A stretch of 64,000 nt of DNA, taken from positions 353,107-417,106 of the forward strand of contig JAOXRS010000120.1 in NCBI GenBank assembly GCA_025800385.1. The letters run 5' to 3'. The DNA comes from Candidatus Albibeggiatoa sp. nov. NOAA. GTDB lineage: Bacteria; Pseudomonadota; Gammaproteobacteria; Beggiatoales; Beggiatoaceae. The notes under the pieces are model-generated. The model ran no database searches. It saw nothing but the letters and a program-made list of their open reading frames with translations, and was not told where the DNA came from. This document shows positions 1 to 8,606 of the stretch, piece by piece; position 1 is the first letter of the stretch; the number at the start of each line of letters is the position of its first letter. The position numbers were made by a program, and so were the translations under genes.

Positions 1-114
1 ACTGCCAACGGTTTGCCCAAATTCTTGCGGAATATTGTAAAGCCCGTTGTTAATTGAAATTTCCACTTGTGCCATATTGGTCAGACACACAAGCAGGCAT
101 AGAAATCTGCACAT
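1..114 (-). CDS. Two-partner-secretion haemagglutinin-like protein, N-terminal part only (cut by window edge)
   Basis: The first 38 codons of a secreted filamentous-haemagglutinin-type protein that continues beyond base 1. The peptide begins MCRFLCLLVCLTNMAQ, a signal peptide, and then runs into the same NGLYNIPQEFGQTVGS stretch that starts the mature part of the intact paralogue at 3012-5420. Relative to that paralogue, eight residues are missing just after the signal peptide, and one extra base upstream of the ATG shifts the preceding frame. The start at 114 is therefore preferred over an upstream ATG; a purine-rich GGGGAAGGGGAA lies directly before it. The paralogue makes the family assignment secure, but whether this copy is full length cannot be seen. 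Confidence 0.7.
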   Translation of the reverse strand, partial: MCRFLCLLVCLTNMAQVEISINNGLYNIPQEFGQTVGS

Positions 115-143
115 TTTCCCCTTCCCCATTTAAAATCATAGAT

Positions 144-208
144 TTAATTTTACAATAGCATGGGAAACAAGCAAGATAAAGACCTTTATTTACAAGTGGA
201 TAATTGCA
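144..208. repeat. Haemagglutinin-gene upstream repeat, copy 1
   Basis: About 65 bases, nearly identical to 5449-5513 and more distantly similar to 2970-3030. Each copy lies just upstream of a haemagglutinin signal-peptide sequence on the minus strand. It is the conserved 5' flank of this gene family and marks gene duplication rather than a mobile element. Confidence 0.75.
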
Positions 209-305
209 GATGTGAGGTAGAACTTGGTATTCAATTATCAATAAAAGTATTTGAAAAGCGACATATATTGATTTTGAAAGTTAAGGGCGGCTAAAACTCA
301 GTGAG
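205..305 (-). pseudogene. 3' remnant of a haemagglutinin-like gene
   Basis: Read on the minus strand, this stretch aligns with the last coding part of the intact copy (about 3030-3130). The peptide PPLTFKINICRFSNTFID matches PPLTFKVNMYRFSNDFVD, but stop codons interrupt the frame. It is a decayed C-terminal end of the same family. With the decayed start at 2877-2942 it probably represents the two ends of one gene whose body has been replaced by 310-2870. Confidence 0.65.
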
Positions 306-433
306 TAATGATTCGATAACCGCCACTTATAGTTTTCACTTGTTTACCAAGTTCTGCTTAGTCATATTTGCTAGCAAAGCTCCATTTTGTGAATCGCTGA
401 AATAATTTTCAACAAACAGAGCTTTAAGGCAAG

Positions 434-1057
434 CTATTTACCTGTGTAATTTGCAGCAATATATTCTCCATTGATTGTAAGAAAAACATAAAGTTTCTGT
501 TTATCAAGATCAGCAATTGTTTCATTGTTGAAAGTCACGACCCATTCGAGATTATCATTAAAGGCTTTTTTCTCGACAGAATTTACCTGTTTGGATGACC
601 AACTTTTATCAATCTTCTCTCTTTCAACAAGTGAGGCGATGATTTGAGCTGCTTTTTTTTCAGCGATTTGTTGATCAATAGGCATTTGTGCATGGCTATG
701 ACCATGTTCTGTACTTGGTATAGCAGGTAGGTAATTTACCGAAATATATTCCCCTTCTGTTGTCAGAGACACATAAAGTTGCTGCTTATCAAGGTCAGTC
801 ATTGCTTCATTGCTGAAAAGCACAACCCATTCAGGATTGCCGTTAACCACCTTTTTCTCGGTAGAGTTTGCTTGTCTGGATAACCAACTTTTATCAATCT
901 TCTCTTCTTTGACAAGTGAGGCGATGATTTGAGCTGCTTTTTTTTCAGCGATTTGTTGATTAATGGGGTCTGGGGCATGGCTATGACCAGCACCAGCCAT
1001 AACCGATGTGCTAAAAAGCCAGACGGGTAATAGTAGTGTGATTGCTAAAGTTTTCAT
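434..1057 (-). CDS. DUF6488-type periplasmic protein with internal duplication
   Basis: A 207-residue protein with a signal peptide (about residues 1-21) followed by two copies of one domain, about residues 24-108 and 119-205. Each copy opens with a His motif (GHSHA) and contains QQIAEKKAAQIIASLV, EKIDKSW, EWVV.F and LYV.LT..GEYI..NY. A single copy is the usual length of the DUF6488 family, which I recognise from the GHSH start and the LYVFL...AANY end. The copies are very similar at DNA level, and both contain an eight-T tract on the plus strand. It is the last gene of a minus-strand group with the HupE-type and His-rich proteins, which suggests a role in periplasmic metal handling; that role is inference. 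Confidence 0.7.
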   Translation of the reverse strand: MKTLAITLLLPVWLFSTSVMAGAGHSHAPDPINQQIAEKKAAQIIASLVKEEKIDKSWLSRQANSTEKKVVNGNPEWVVLFSNEAMTDLDKQQLYVSLTTEGEYISVNYLPAIPSTEHGHSHAQMPIDQQIAEKKAAQIIASLVEREKIDKSWSSKQVNSVEKKAFNDNLEWVVTFNNETIADLDKQKLYVFLTINGEYIAANYTGK

Positions 1058-1172
1058 GTGTGTTTTTCCAATTTATTTAGTGAATTATTACGTGAATACT
1101 CATGTTTTGAGTAATCTGTTATCACGATAATAAAAAAGCTAGATAGTCATTTTTGCTGCATAAAACCTTCTA

Positions 1173-2291
1173 CTAATCAATTGTGTCGTGAGTAGGTTTT
1201 AATTTCAGGTCTTGACTAGGTTCTATATCAAGGCGTTGATATTCTCCAGATACTTTCAAAGTAATAACCACTGGAAATGCATTATTGTTTTTCCAATACC
1301 AGCCATGCGTACCTGTAAAAGTTGTTGTTAAAGAACCATTGGCATAGGACTTCGTGCCTTTTTCAAACGTCTTGAAAGAGCCTGTCGTATCAGCTTGTGG
1401 CTCACCATGAAAATCGAAAAACAATTTACCTTTCTCAGTTTGCCATTCATAGTTAAGAAGAGCACTGTTAGCTAGTTGTAATTTGTACTCCTTATCCTCT
1501 CTTGCTGGAATGGTAATACTGATTGTATCTTTCCAGTTAGATTGTTGAATTTCTTTACTATCCTGTGAAATAGCGGCACTTGTAGTAACGAACTCATCTG
1601 CATGAGCTGTATGTACGTAACCATGCATTTGCATAAGGAAAAGGAAAGCCCCCGCAAAAATTAACAAGTAATTTGATATTTTGCTAAAGATTGGGAAATG
1701 ATGGCTTTTACGAAATGCGGCTATGAGCAATAACATGGCAGCCAAAGCAGAAATTTGCCCCAGCTCTATACCAATATTAAATGAAATAATATTCATCAGT
1801 AGCTGGTCAGGATTCAGTGGCAATTGTTGTAAACGCGTAGATAAACCAAGACCATGAACCAAGCCTAAACTAAAAATCATGACCAACATATTAGGTGCTT
1901 TGATATTTAGATATTTTTTGAAACCATCGAGGTTATGGAAAGCGATATAACAAACACTGAGTGCAATAACCGCATCAATTAAAAAATAGTTGATTTGGAT
2001 CGCATTAAATGTTGCGAAAATTAAGGTTATACTGTGCCCAACAGTAAATGTCGTAATATATTTAACAATATTTCTGAATTTTGTTAAAAAGAAAATAATG
2101 CCAAATACAAAAGCTAAATGGTCATAACCAGACAACATGTGAGTTGCACCAATCCAAATATAGCGCAAATTCCCACCTTCAATAATAATTTGCTTTTCAG
2201 CTTCGGACATACCATGCCCAAGAGCTAAACTTGCAAAAGAGGCAATCAGGACAGCTAAAAGCCATCTTGATTGTTTAACAATAGATAACAT
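1173..2291 (-). CDS. HupE/UreJ-type membrane protein fused to a 'transmembrane anchor'-type C-terminal domain
   Basis: Start chosen at MLSIVKQSRW (2291), which has GAGG seven bases upstream; an ATG 33 bases further upstream has no comparable site. A signal peptide ends near ALGHG. The first about 230 residues are hydrophobic, with the HupE/UreJ signatures GATHMLSGYDHLAF and TVGHSITL, and about six or seven membrane segments. This family includes putative nickel/cobalt permeases. The remaining about 140 residues are soluble and carry LFFDFHGEP, FEKGT and GTHGWYWKN, the signature of the short proteins usually annotated 'transmembrane anchor protein', which are often encoded as separate neighbours. 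The fusion is therefore unusual. Middle gene of the cassette; the substrate is not known. Confidence 0.78.
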   Translation of the reverse strand: MLSIVKQSRWLLAVLIASFASLALGHGMSEAEKQIIIEGGNLRYIWIGATHMLSGYDHLAFVFGIIFFLTKFRNIVKYITTFTVGHSITLIFATFNAIQINYFLIDAVIALSVCYIAFHNLDGFKKYLNIKAPNMLVMIFSLGLVHGLGLSTRLQQLPLNPDQLLMNIISFNIGIELGQISALAAMLLLIAAFRKSHHFPIFSKISNYLLIFAGAFLFLMQMHGYVHTAHADEFVTTSAAISQDSKEIQQSNWKDTISITIPAREDKEYKLQLANSALLNYEWQTEKGKLFFDFHGEPQADTTGSFKTFEKGTKSYANGSLTTTFTGTHGWYWKNNNAFPVVITLKVSGEYQRLDIEPSQDLKLKPTHDTID

Positions 2292-2387
2292 ACATACCTC
2301 ATTAAATTTTATTAAGGGCGACACGATATAAAGCCACCCTTAGTTCACTAAGTTAGCAAAAATGCTGTTTTTGAGATTTGAAAAAAT

Positions 2388-2789
2388 TTAAGAGATTTGT
2401 GGTGGGGCGCGCGGATTGACTGTCGAAAAAGCGAAATAGCTTAATTTGGTATTGGTGGTCGCTGGTAATCTAATATTAACCAACAAAAAGGAGAGAAGCC
2501 AGTTAACAGGTCTGACAATTATTGAGGAGCTATTTGGTTTTTCTTGTTTTGGAAAGCTATATTCATGAACAAGCGCAATAATATTTGCGTGACTTACTTG
2601 ATGGGAAAGGTCAACGCCAATCGTTTGACTAACTAAACTATGTGCATGTATTTCAGCTTGATGTTGATGATGGATTCCATCGTGTTTGTGTTGTTCACTT
2701 AAATGGGCATGAGGAGGCATCCACTGCATTGTAAGAAATGCAGTCACCAACAATAATAACAGTGAGGATTTTAAAAATTTTTCACCCAT
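2388..2789 (-). CDS. Small His-rich exported or membrane protein
   Basis: A 133-residue protein with an N-terminal hydrophobic segment (about residues 7-23) and a histidine cluster at about residues 27-50 (HAHLSEQHKHDGIHHQHQAEIHAH), followed by a second hydrophobic stretch near residues 93-107. This resembles small His-rich proteins found beside metal efflux or uptake genes (CopL or DUF2946-like), but I cannot assign a family with certainty. First gene of the minus-strand cassette, upstream of the HupE fusion. Metal binding is likely from composition; which metal is unknown. Confidence 0.55.
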   Translation of the reverse strand: MGEKFLKSSLLLLLVTAFLTMQWMPPHAHLSEQHKHDGIHHQHQAEIHAHSLVSQTIGVDLSHQVSHANIIALVHEYSFPKQEKPNSSSIIVRPVNWLLSFLLVNIRLPATTNTKLSYFAFSTVNPRAPPQIS

Positions 2790-2797
2790 AGCTTTTT

Positions 2798-2808
2798 ATT
2801 GTAACAAT
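2798..2808. promoter_or_regulatory. Short palindrome upstream of metal cassette
   Basis: ATTGTAACAAT is a perfect 5-1-5 palindrome about nine bases upstream of the His-rich gene start. It could be an operator, but it does not clearly match a Zur or Fur consensus. Confidence 0.25.
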
Positions 2809-2876
2809 TTTTTTTCTGCATGAATATATCTTCACTTTAATATTTTTATATCATAAACTGTAAGTGATTTATATCA

Positions 2877-2942
2877 TTATGAAATTGTAAATGTTCGTGC
2901 CATATTAGTTAAACATACAAGCAGATATAAGAATCCACGCAT
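2877..2942 (-). pseudogene. 5' remnant of a haemagglutinin-like gene
   Basis: From an ATG at 2942 the minus strand reads MRGFLYLLVCLTNMARTFTIS and then stops. This matches the signal peptide of the intact paralogue (MRRFLCLLACLTNVAQAEIS) and diverges just after it. The upstream repeat (2970-3030) precedes it, as in the other copies. It is the decayed start of a gene whose 3' remnant is at 205-305. Confidence 0.65.
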
Positions 2943-2969
2943 TACCCTTCCCTGTTTAAAACCACAGAG

Positions 2970-3030
2970 TTAATTTTACAATAGCACAGGAAGGAATTAA
3001 TATAAAAGCCTTTATTTACAAATAGATAAC
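2970..3030. repeat. Haemagglutinin-gene upstream repeat, copy 2 (diverged)
   Basis: A diverged copy of the flank at 144-208 and 5449-5513. It overlaps the last codons of the intact haemagglutinin gene and precedes the decayed signal peptide at 2877-2942. Confidence 0.6.
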
Positions 3031-5420
3031 CTTAAACGTGATGCTGAGCTGGGAATCCAATCATCAACAAAATCATTGGAAAAGCGATACATATTAACTT
3101 TAAATGTTAAAGGTGGCTGGAATTCAGTTGGCAACTGTCCTGCAATTGCTGCCTTACACACATCTTTGATTTGGATTTGTTCGGCGAAGCTTTTGTTGAG
3201 ATGTAATAGTCCTGTACTTATGGTTTCATCGGGTGAAGTGATTTTAACACTACCATCAATCCCTAAACGCGAAGAAGCAGATACTAAACTATTTGGGGAT
3301 TTTAAGAATTGATCGGCAACAATTCGAATATTGCCACCTTGACCTGCGTTGGCTTGCGCAATAATTGGGCTATGATTTAGGACTAAAAATTGTGGTGCAT
3401 CAATTGAGATATTGCCACCGTCGCCAAGACCACTTTGTACACTGGTTGTAATACTACTCTTATCAAATAAGTACAAAGCATCCCGTATATTTAAGCTAAT
3501 ATTACCTCCCCCTGCGTTAACTGCTGAAGTACTAATTACACCTTGATTTTGAACTGTGATTTGATTAGCTGTGACAGTGATATTACCTGCTTGTCCTGCA
3601 TAAGAAGCGGTACTCATGGAGCTGTTATCAATCCCGCTTGCAAATAATAAAATATCTTTTTTTAAATTCGATATATCAATGGTTTCAGCAATAATATCTG
3701 CATTACCTGCATTACCACCACCAAAAGTTAAGCTTGAAATTGATCCACCATTTTCCAACACAAGATGCTTAGCTTGTACAAAAATATCACTGGCATTGCC
3801 TGCATTAGCTACAGGGCTAATTGTTGCGGAATTGATATTGCTTGGAAAAAGTAACTTAGGATAATTTAGAAAGTTATAGGGTTCACTTGCAATACCAGAA
3901 ACAGTTAATTGCTCTGTTGCACTGACTATAACATGGTTTGTGTTGCCTGTACCAAATGTTGTATTGCCAATGATACCCCCATTTTTAAGCATGATTTGTT
4001 GGGCATAGACTTCAACAAGACCTGATTGACCACTTTCGACAGAAATACTGGAAACTGATGAAGGCACACCGTTCATTTGTCCTAGCACTAGAACGTCTTC
4101 AGCTTGAATAGATACATTGCCTGCTTCGGCATTTACTGTACCTGCGGCAATACTTGCCCCTTGTTCTATGCTGATATTTTTAGTATGAATATTGATACTG
4201 CCACTGATACCTGTAACAAAGCTAGATGTTTGAATACCAGACATAATTGGCACAAGCTCTGGGATAAAATTAATCAATCCAGTTGCTTGAATTGAGTCTT
4301 CAACTTGTACTGAAATATCTCCAGACTTTGATAAGCTAAAAGTTTGTGTCCAGATCGCAGCTCCTTGAGACAGATTAATATTTTTAGCTTGTACAGTAAT
4401 ATCACCCCCAGCACCAATGTTGCCCTGACCAATTGTTTGAGTCATCACATGGCTACTTCCATTGAGCACAGCATTAAATTCAACCCCTGTTGGTCTATCA
4501 ATTTGTGTTGCCGTGATACCTTTAGATATATTTAAATTAATTTGGCTGCCAAGTCCTGCACCATAAGTATTGGCAATAATATCTGAATCTTGTAATGTTA
4601 AGTTTTCCACTTGAATATCAATTGATTGCCCATCTAACTCGCCAATAGTATGGCTACTGATTCGGCTATCATTCAAGGTTAAATCTTTGCCTCGAATAGT
4701 AATTTGCCCACCAAATACACCGCTGGTATCAACCCCAAAATTATTTAAATTAATATCACCTTTGCTATCTAAAATAATTTGTCCGCTTGATGCTAATAGT
4801 TGATGGGTAAATTGATGTTGACTGGCTTCATCATAGATCGTTGGAGTGGTGTTAGTAAGTTGAATATCACCACCTACTAAAGATAAGGTTTTAGTCGGTG
4901 CAACAGCTAATTGAGCATCATTGATTTGAATTGAAGCAGCGGCATTATCCAAAAAGCCAAAACTTTCAATCGGCGCAATGGTTAAAATGTCTTGTTCAGG
5001 AATACGGGCATGAAACTCCCCACCATCAGACAATTTGACATAATCGGCTGTAGACACATGAAAACTACTTGGGACTTGAATCTGTGCAGACTCACCAAAC
5101 ACAATGCCATTCGGATTTAAAAAATAAAAATTGGCATTTGGCATCAATGATCGAATTGTACCGTTAATTAAACTCGGCTCACCGCCAATGACACGAGAAA
5201 TCACATTTTGAATTTGTTCCGACCCAATAAATTGTGCAGTTTCACCAGCATTTAAGTTGAAACGATCAAAACTGTGAAATAAATTACTGCCAACGGTTTG
5301 TCCCAATTCTTGTGGAATATTGTATAGCCCATCGTTAATTGATAATTGTTCACTGTTAATTGAAATCTCCGCTTGTGCCACATTGGTCAGACACGCAAGC
5401 AGGCATAGGAATCTGCGCAT
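3012..5420 (-). CDS. Filamentous-haemagglutinin-like two-partner-secretion protein
   Basis: An 802-residue secreted protein. The start is set at MRRFLCLLAC (5420), after GGGGAAGGGGAA; the signal peptide ends near VAQA. The N-terminal 250 residues are a TPS domain with the typical INGTIRSL, NFYFLNPNGIVFGESAQI and STADYVKL motifs. This is the part recognised by a TpsB/Omp85 outer-membrane pore. The rest is a run of short repeats of the type GG.I.V.A..I.L..GA.I, as expected for a right-handed beta-helix. The C-terminus (QIKDVCKAAIAGQL to LRLSICK) has two cysteines and is conserved in the decayed copy at 205-305. No TpsB gene lies in the window. Probably an adhesin or surface protein. Confidence 0.85.
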   Translation of the reverse strand: MRRFLCLLACLTNVAQAEISINSEQLSINDGLYNIPQELGQTVGSNLFHSFDRFNLNAGETAQFIGSEQIQNVISRVIGGEPSLINGTIRSLMPNANFYFLNPNGIVFGESAQIQVPSSFHVSTADYVKLSDGGEFHARIPEQDILTIAPIESFGFLDNAAASIQINDAQLAVAPTKTLSLVGGDIQLTNTTPTIYDEASQHQFTHQLLASSGQIILDSKGDINLNNFGVDTSGVFGGQITIRGKDLTLNDSRISSHTIGELDGQSIDIQVENLTLQDSDIIANTYGAGLGSQINLNISKGITATQIDRPTGVEFNAVLNGSSHVMTQTIGQGNIGAGGDITVQAKNINLSQGAAIWTQTFSLSKSGDISVQVEDSIQATGLINFIPELVPIMSGIQTSSFVTGISGSINIHTKNISIEQGASIAAGTVNAEAGNVSIQAEDVLVLGQMNGVPSSVSSISVESGQSGLVEVYAQQIMLKNGGIIGNTTFGTGNTNHVIVSATEQLTVSGIASEPYNFLNYPKLLFPSNINSATISPVANAGNASDIFVQAKHLVLENGGSISSLTFGGGNAGNADIIAETIDISNLKKDILLFASGIDNSSMSTASYAGQAGNITVTANQITVQNQGVISTSAVNAGGGNISLNIRDALYLFDKSSITTSVQSGLGDGGNISIDAPQFLVLNHSPIIAQANAGQGGNIRIVADQFLKSPNSLVSASSRLGIDGSVKITSPDETISTGLLHLNKSFAEQIQIKDVCKAAIAGQLPTEFQPPLTFKVNMYRFSNDFVDDWIPSSASRLRLSICK

Positions 5421-5448
5421 TTCCCCTTCCCCATTTAAAATCATAAAC

Positions 5449-5513
5449 TTAATTTTACAATAGCATGGGAAACAAGCAAAATAAAGACCTTTATTTACAA
5501 GTGGATAATTGCA
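5449..5513. repeat. Haemagglutinin-gene upstream repeat, copy 3
   Basis: Immediately upstream of the intact gene and nearly identical to 144-208. The strong conservation over non-coding sequence suggests recent duplication or gene conversion of the promoter and leader region. Confidence 0.75.
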
Positions 5514-5570
5514 AGTCGGGCGCAGAATTTAGAATTGTGGAGTAGAGTCAGACAACTTGGAAGCTGTGTA

Positions 5571-5611
5571 AAAAGCTGACAATGTTGATAGCAACCAGAT
5601 TGCCAGCTTTT
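5571..5611 (-). terminator. Terminator of lysS
   Basis: On the minus strand a stem GCTGGCAAT / ATTGTCAGC (one G-U pair), flanked by A and T runs, is followed by TTTTT. It lies seven bases beyond the lysS stop. Confidence 0.75.
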
Positions 5612-5617
5612 CAAATA

Positions 5618-7111
5618 CTAACCGTTTAAACGGCGCATATGTGGGAATAATAAAACATCACGAATTGATGGACTGTTGGTTAACAACATCACGAGGCGAT
5701 CAATACCAATGCCTTCACCCGCTGTTGGAGGTAAACCATATTCCAATGCTGTGACATAGTCTGCATCATAGTGCATCGCTTCATCATCACCCGCATCTTT
5801 AGCTTCTACTTGCTGTTGGAAACGTTGTGCTTGATCTTCCGCATCATTTAATTCTGAGAAGCCATTTGCGATCTCACGTCCACCAATGAATAACTCAAAC
5901 CGATCGGTAATCTCTGGATTGTCATCGTTTAAACGTGCTAATGGAGACACTTCAGTTGGATATTCGATGATAAAAGTTGGGTCTTTTAATTGATGCTCAG
6001 CTGTTTTCTCAAAGATTTCTAACTGGATTTTTCCTAAGCCATAACCTTCTTTGACAGGAATTTCTAAACGTTCCGCAATCACTTTCGCTGTAGCACGGTT
6101 TTCCAAATCACTGCGTTGAATATCTGGGTTATATTTCACAATCGCATCCAATAAACTTAAACGCGCAAATGGTTTTCCAAAGTCATAAGCCTCATCTTGA
6201 TAAGGCACGATGGTTGAGCCTAAAATCGTTTCTGCTAATCCGCGCAACATTTCTTCAGTTAAGTTCATCAAGCCATGATAATCGGTATAAGCTTGGTAGA
6301 ACTCCAACATGGTGAATTCTGGATTGTGTCGTGTAGATACCCCTTCGTTACGGAAATTACGGTTTAATTCAAACACCCGCTCAAACCCACCGACCACTAA
6401 ACGTTTTAAATACAATTCTGGCGCGACTCGTAAAAATAACTCCATGTCTAAGGCATTATGATGAGTGGTAAATGGCCGTGCAGTTGCGCCACCCGGAATT
6501 GGGTGCATCATCGGTGTTTCTACTTCTAAGAAATCACGTTCAATCAAAAACTGGCGGATGAAAGCTACGACTTTGGAACGGGTAATAAAAGTATTACGTG
6601 ATTCTTGATTACTGATTAAATCTAAATAGCGTTGACGATAACGAATTTCTTGATCGCTTAAGCCGTGGAATTTTTCTGGTAAAGGGCGTAATGACTTGGT
6701 TAATAAATGTACATTGCTGGCTTTGACCGACAATTCACCCGTTTTGGTTTTGAACAAGACCCCTTCGGCTGCAACGATGTCACCTAAGTCCCATTGCTTG
6801 AATTCCTTATACTTGCCTTCTGGTAAATCATCGCGTTTTACATATACTTGGATTTTGCCAGACATATCTTGTATGTGCATAAAGGCGGCCTTACCCATCA
6901 CCCGTCTTGTCATCATGCGTCCTGCAATCTTCACACGCACGTTACGGATTTCAATGGTTTGCGCTTCCTGTTCACCGTATTGCTCATGTAACGCAGCAGC
7001 AACACAGTTACGACGAAAAGTATTCGGAAAAGCCACACCTTGTTCACGCATTTCAGTTAATTTAGCACGGCGTTGGGCAATTTGCTCATTCTCATCAACC
7101 AATTCGGTCAT
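5618..7111 (-). CDS. lysS: Lysyl-tRNA synthetase, class II
   Basis: A 497-residue cytoplasmic enzyme that charges tRNA-Lys using ATP. The N-terminal OB-fold anticodon-binding domain covers about residues 55-150 ([25 protein letters not shown]). The class II core follows: motif 1 around [15 protein letters not shown], motif 2 around [15 protein letters not shown] with [14 protein letters not shown], and motif 3 [13 protein letters not shown] near residues 470-482. Length and motifs are those of bacterial LysS. It is a single gene here, divergent from sixA and closed by its own terminator; prfB, its common partner, is not adjacent. Confidence 0.97.
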   Translation of the reverse strand: MTELVDENEQIAQRRAKLTEMREQGVAFPNTFRRNCVAAALHEQYGEQEAQTIEIRNVRVKIAGRMMTRRVMGKAAFMHIQDMSGKIQVYVKRDDLPEGKYKEFKQWDLGDIVAAEGVLFKTKTGELSVKASNVHLLTKSLRPLPEKFHGLSDQEIRYRQRYLDLISNQESRNTFITRSKVVAFIRQFLIERDFLEVETPMMHPIPGGATARPFTTHHNALDMELFLRVAPELYLKRLVVGGFERVFELNRNFRNEGVSTRHNPEFTMLEFYQAYTDYHGLMNLTEEMLRGLAETILGSTIVPYQDEAYDFGKPFARLSLLDAIVKYNPDIQRSDLENRATAKVIAERLEIPVKEGYGLGKIQLEIFEKTAEHQLKDPTFIIEYPTEVSPLARLNDDNPEITDRFELFIGGREIANGFSELNDAEDQAQRFQQQVEAKDAGDDEAMHYDADYVTALEYGLPPTAGEGIGIDRLVMLLTNSPSIRDVLLFPHMRRLNG

Positions 7112-7411
7112 TCTTATCCCTTCAAAAATCGCTTTTTAGTTAAACAGTTTATTCTACATCAAAAGCCAAGAACAATTAATAAGGAGCAGTGGTTAAAAAA
7201 GACACTTTCTATATTGATTACATGCGTGGATGATAAAAAGAAAATGTGTAAGCAACGCGCCTAAGGTTTTGAATACCCCACTTAATCATAATATCAATTG
7301 TCCAACATGCTGAAAATTTGGAGAATAACTGACTAAAACATATTAAAAATTTGAAAAACAATAACGTCACAAACAAGCTCTATACTAAACAAAAGGTGAG
7401 AGGGTATTACG
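7112..7411. other. Divergent intergenic region lysS / sixA
   Basis: An AT-rich stretch of 300 bases with no convincing gene. A TATACT at 7381-7386 lies about 25 bases before the sixA start and could be its -10 element, but no well-spaced -35 is visible. The lysS promoter must also lie here. Confidence 0.35.
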
Positions 7412-7921
7412 ATGCAAGTGTTAATTGTTAGACATGGTATGGCTGAAGATCGAGATATGTTTGCAGCGACAGGACAACCAGATGAGTTACGTCCGCTGAC
7501 AAAAAAAGGCCAAGAAAAAACCAAAAAGGCGACTATGGGCATTCGCAAACTAGTACCCGTGTTACATCGTATTGTTGCAAGTCCATTGGTGCGTGCTCAA
7601 CAAACTGCGGAGGTTTTGTCTGAACGTTACCAAGATTCACATATCGAAACCTTAGAAGCTTTGTCTCCAGATGGTGACAAGCAAGACATTTTATCTTATT
7701 TACAAACTTATGGTTATCACCTTGAAACCATTGCATTAGTCGGGCATGAACCCGATTTAGGTGAATTAGCAACATGGTTACTTTCAGGGGAACAAAATGA
7801 TTGGATGCCTTTAAAAAAAGGGTCTGCCTGTCTGTTAGAATTTAATGATGAAGTAGAAGCGGGAACTACAAATTTACTATGGTATTTAATCCCTAAACAA
7901 CTGCGCCAATTAGCCGACTAA
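7412..7921 (+). CDS. sixA: Phosphohistidine phosphatase SixA
   Basis: A 169-residue protein of the histidine phosphatase superfamily. The catalytic RHG motif is in IVRHGMAEDR (residues 4-13) and the second catalytic His is in LVGHEPDLGELATWL (about residue 112). Members of this branch remove phosphate from phosphohistidine in phosphotransfer proteins. A ribosome site (GAGAGGG) precedes the ATG. The window encodes several phosphorelay proteins, so it could act on them, but there is no direct linkage. Confidence 0.88.
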   Translation: MQVLIVRHGMAEDRDMFAATGQPDELRPLTKKGQEKTKKATMGIRKLVPVLHRIVASPLVRAQQTAEVLSERYQDSHIETLEALSPDGDKQDILSYLQTYGYHLETIALVGHEPDLGELATWLLSGEQNDWMPLKKGSACLLEFNDEVEAGTTNLLWYLIPKQLRQLAD

Positions 7922-8006
7922 ATGTTTTATTTGTAATTTTTATCACGCTAAGGCAAATCTACGGTGCTAAAATATAATATTGAATCCGTTGACTGCGAGA
8001 ACCATC

Positions 8007-8405
8007 ATGGAAACTGAGCAAGAGCGTAGACGAATTAAACGCCGATTTCTTTCTATGTATTTACAAGTGTTTGATGCATCGAATAGTGAGCTGATTGGTT
8101 TTCTCGCTAATATCAGCCCAACAGGTGTGATGGTATTAAGCAAAGCTCCCATTACTGTGCATAAAAATTATGTATTAGAAATTCGCTTAAGCGATATTGA
8201 AGCCGCGATGTTTTATAACTATTTTGAAGAAAGGCGGATTCGGTTTCATGCACAAAGTCGTTGGTGTAGTAAAAAAGTCAACCCACCATTGATTAGCACA
8301 GGATTTATGTTGGTAGATGTGTCGCAACAAGATTTAAAATCAATTAATGAGCTCATACACAAATTAGACGACCGCTACCACGAAATATTAGATACTAAAA
8401 TTTGA
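8007..8405 (+). CDS. PilZ-domain protein (c-di-GMP receptor type)
   Basis: A 132-residue protein when started at METEQERRR (8007); a TTG 27 bases earlier would add nine residues. The two PilZ signatures are present: an arginine-rich N-terminus (ERRRIKRRF) like the RxxxR motif, and ANISPTGVMV like the (D/N)xSxxG motif. In this family these residues bind cyclic di-GMP. It is probably the first gene of a three-gene plus-strand unit; the next ATG is 18 bases downstream. The output is unknown. Confidence 0.8.
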   Translation: METEQERRRIKRRFLSMYLQVFDASNSELIGFLANISPTGVMVLSKAPITVHKNYVLEIRLSDIEAAMFYNYFEERRIRFHAQSRWCSKKVNPPLISTGFMLVDVSQQDLKSINELIHKLDDRYHEILDTKI

Positions 8406-8423
8406 TGACCACTGGAGGATGTT

Positions 8424-8606
8424 ATGTTGTATCTGAGTGAGATGTTGATACAGCATCATGAGTTACAAAGCTTTGATGAATTAATCACATTGCTTGAAAA
8501 AACCAAACAAGAATCAAACGAGCGTTTTTTCCGTATTGATGTTAAACCACAATTTGGTGACACGCCCGATAATTGGGAAGATCGTTTAGAGGCGGCATTT
8601 TACTGA
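8424..8606 (+). CDS. Small conserved-looking protein, 60 aa, coupled to the Cas6-like gene
   Basis: A strong ribosome site (GGAGG, six bases before ATG) and a stop that overlaps the next start (TGATG) support this as a real gene. The protein is acidic and probably helical (LQSFDELITLLEKTKQ, then PDNWEDRLEAAFY), with no signal peptide. I do not recognise a family. Translational coupling to the Cas6-like protein suggests that the two work together. Confidence 0.65.
   Translation: MLYLSEMLIQHHELQSFDELITLLEKTKQESNERFFRIDVKPQFGDTPDNWEDRLEAAFY

Noticed and set aside
50..241. 63-codon minus-strand frame at the left edge
   Set aside because: It runs out of frame with the haemagglutinin start by one base; the frame beginning at 114 matches the paralogue and is the real one.
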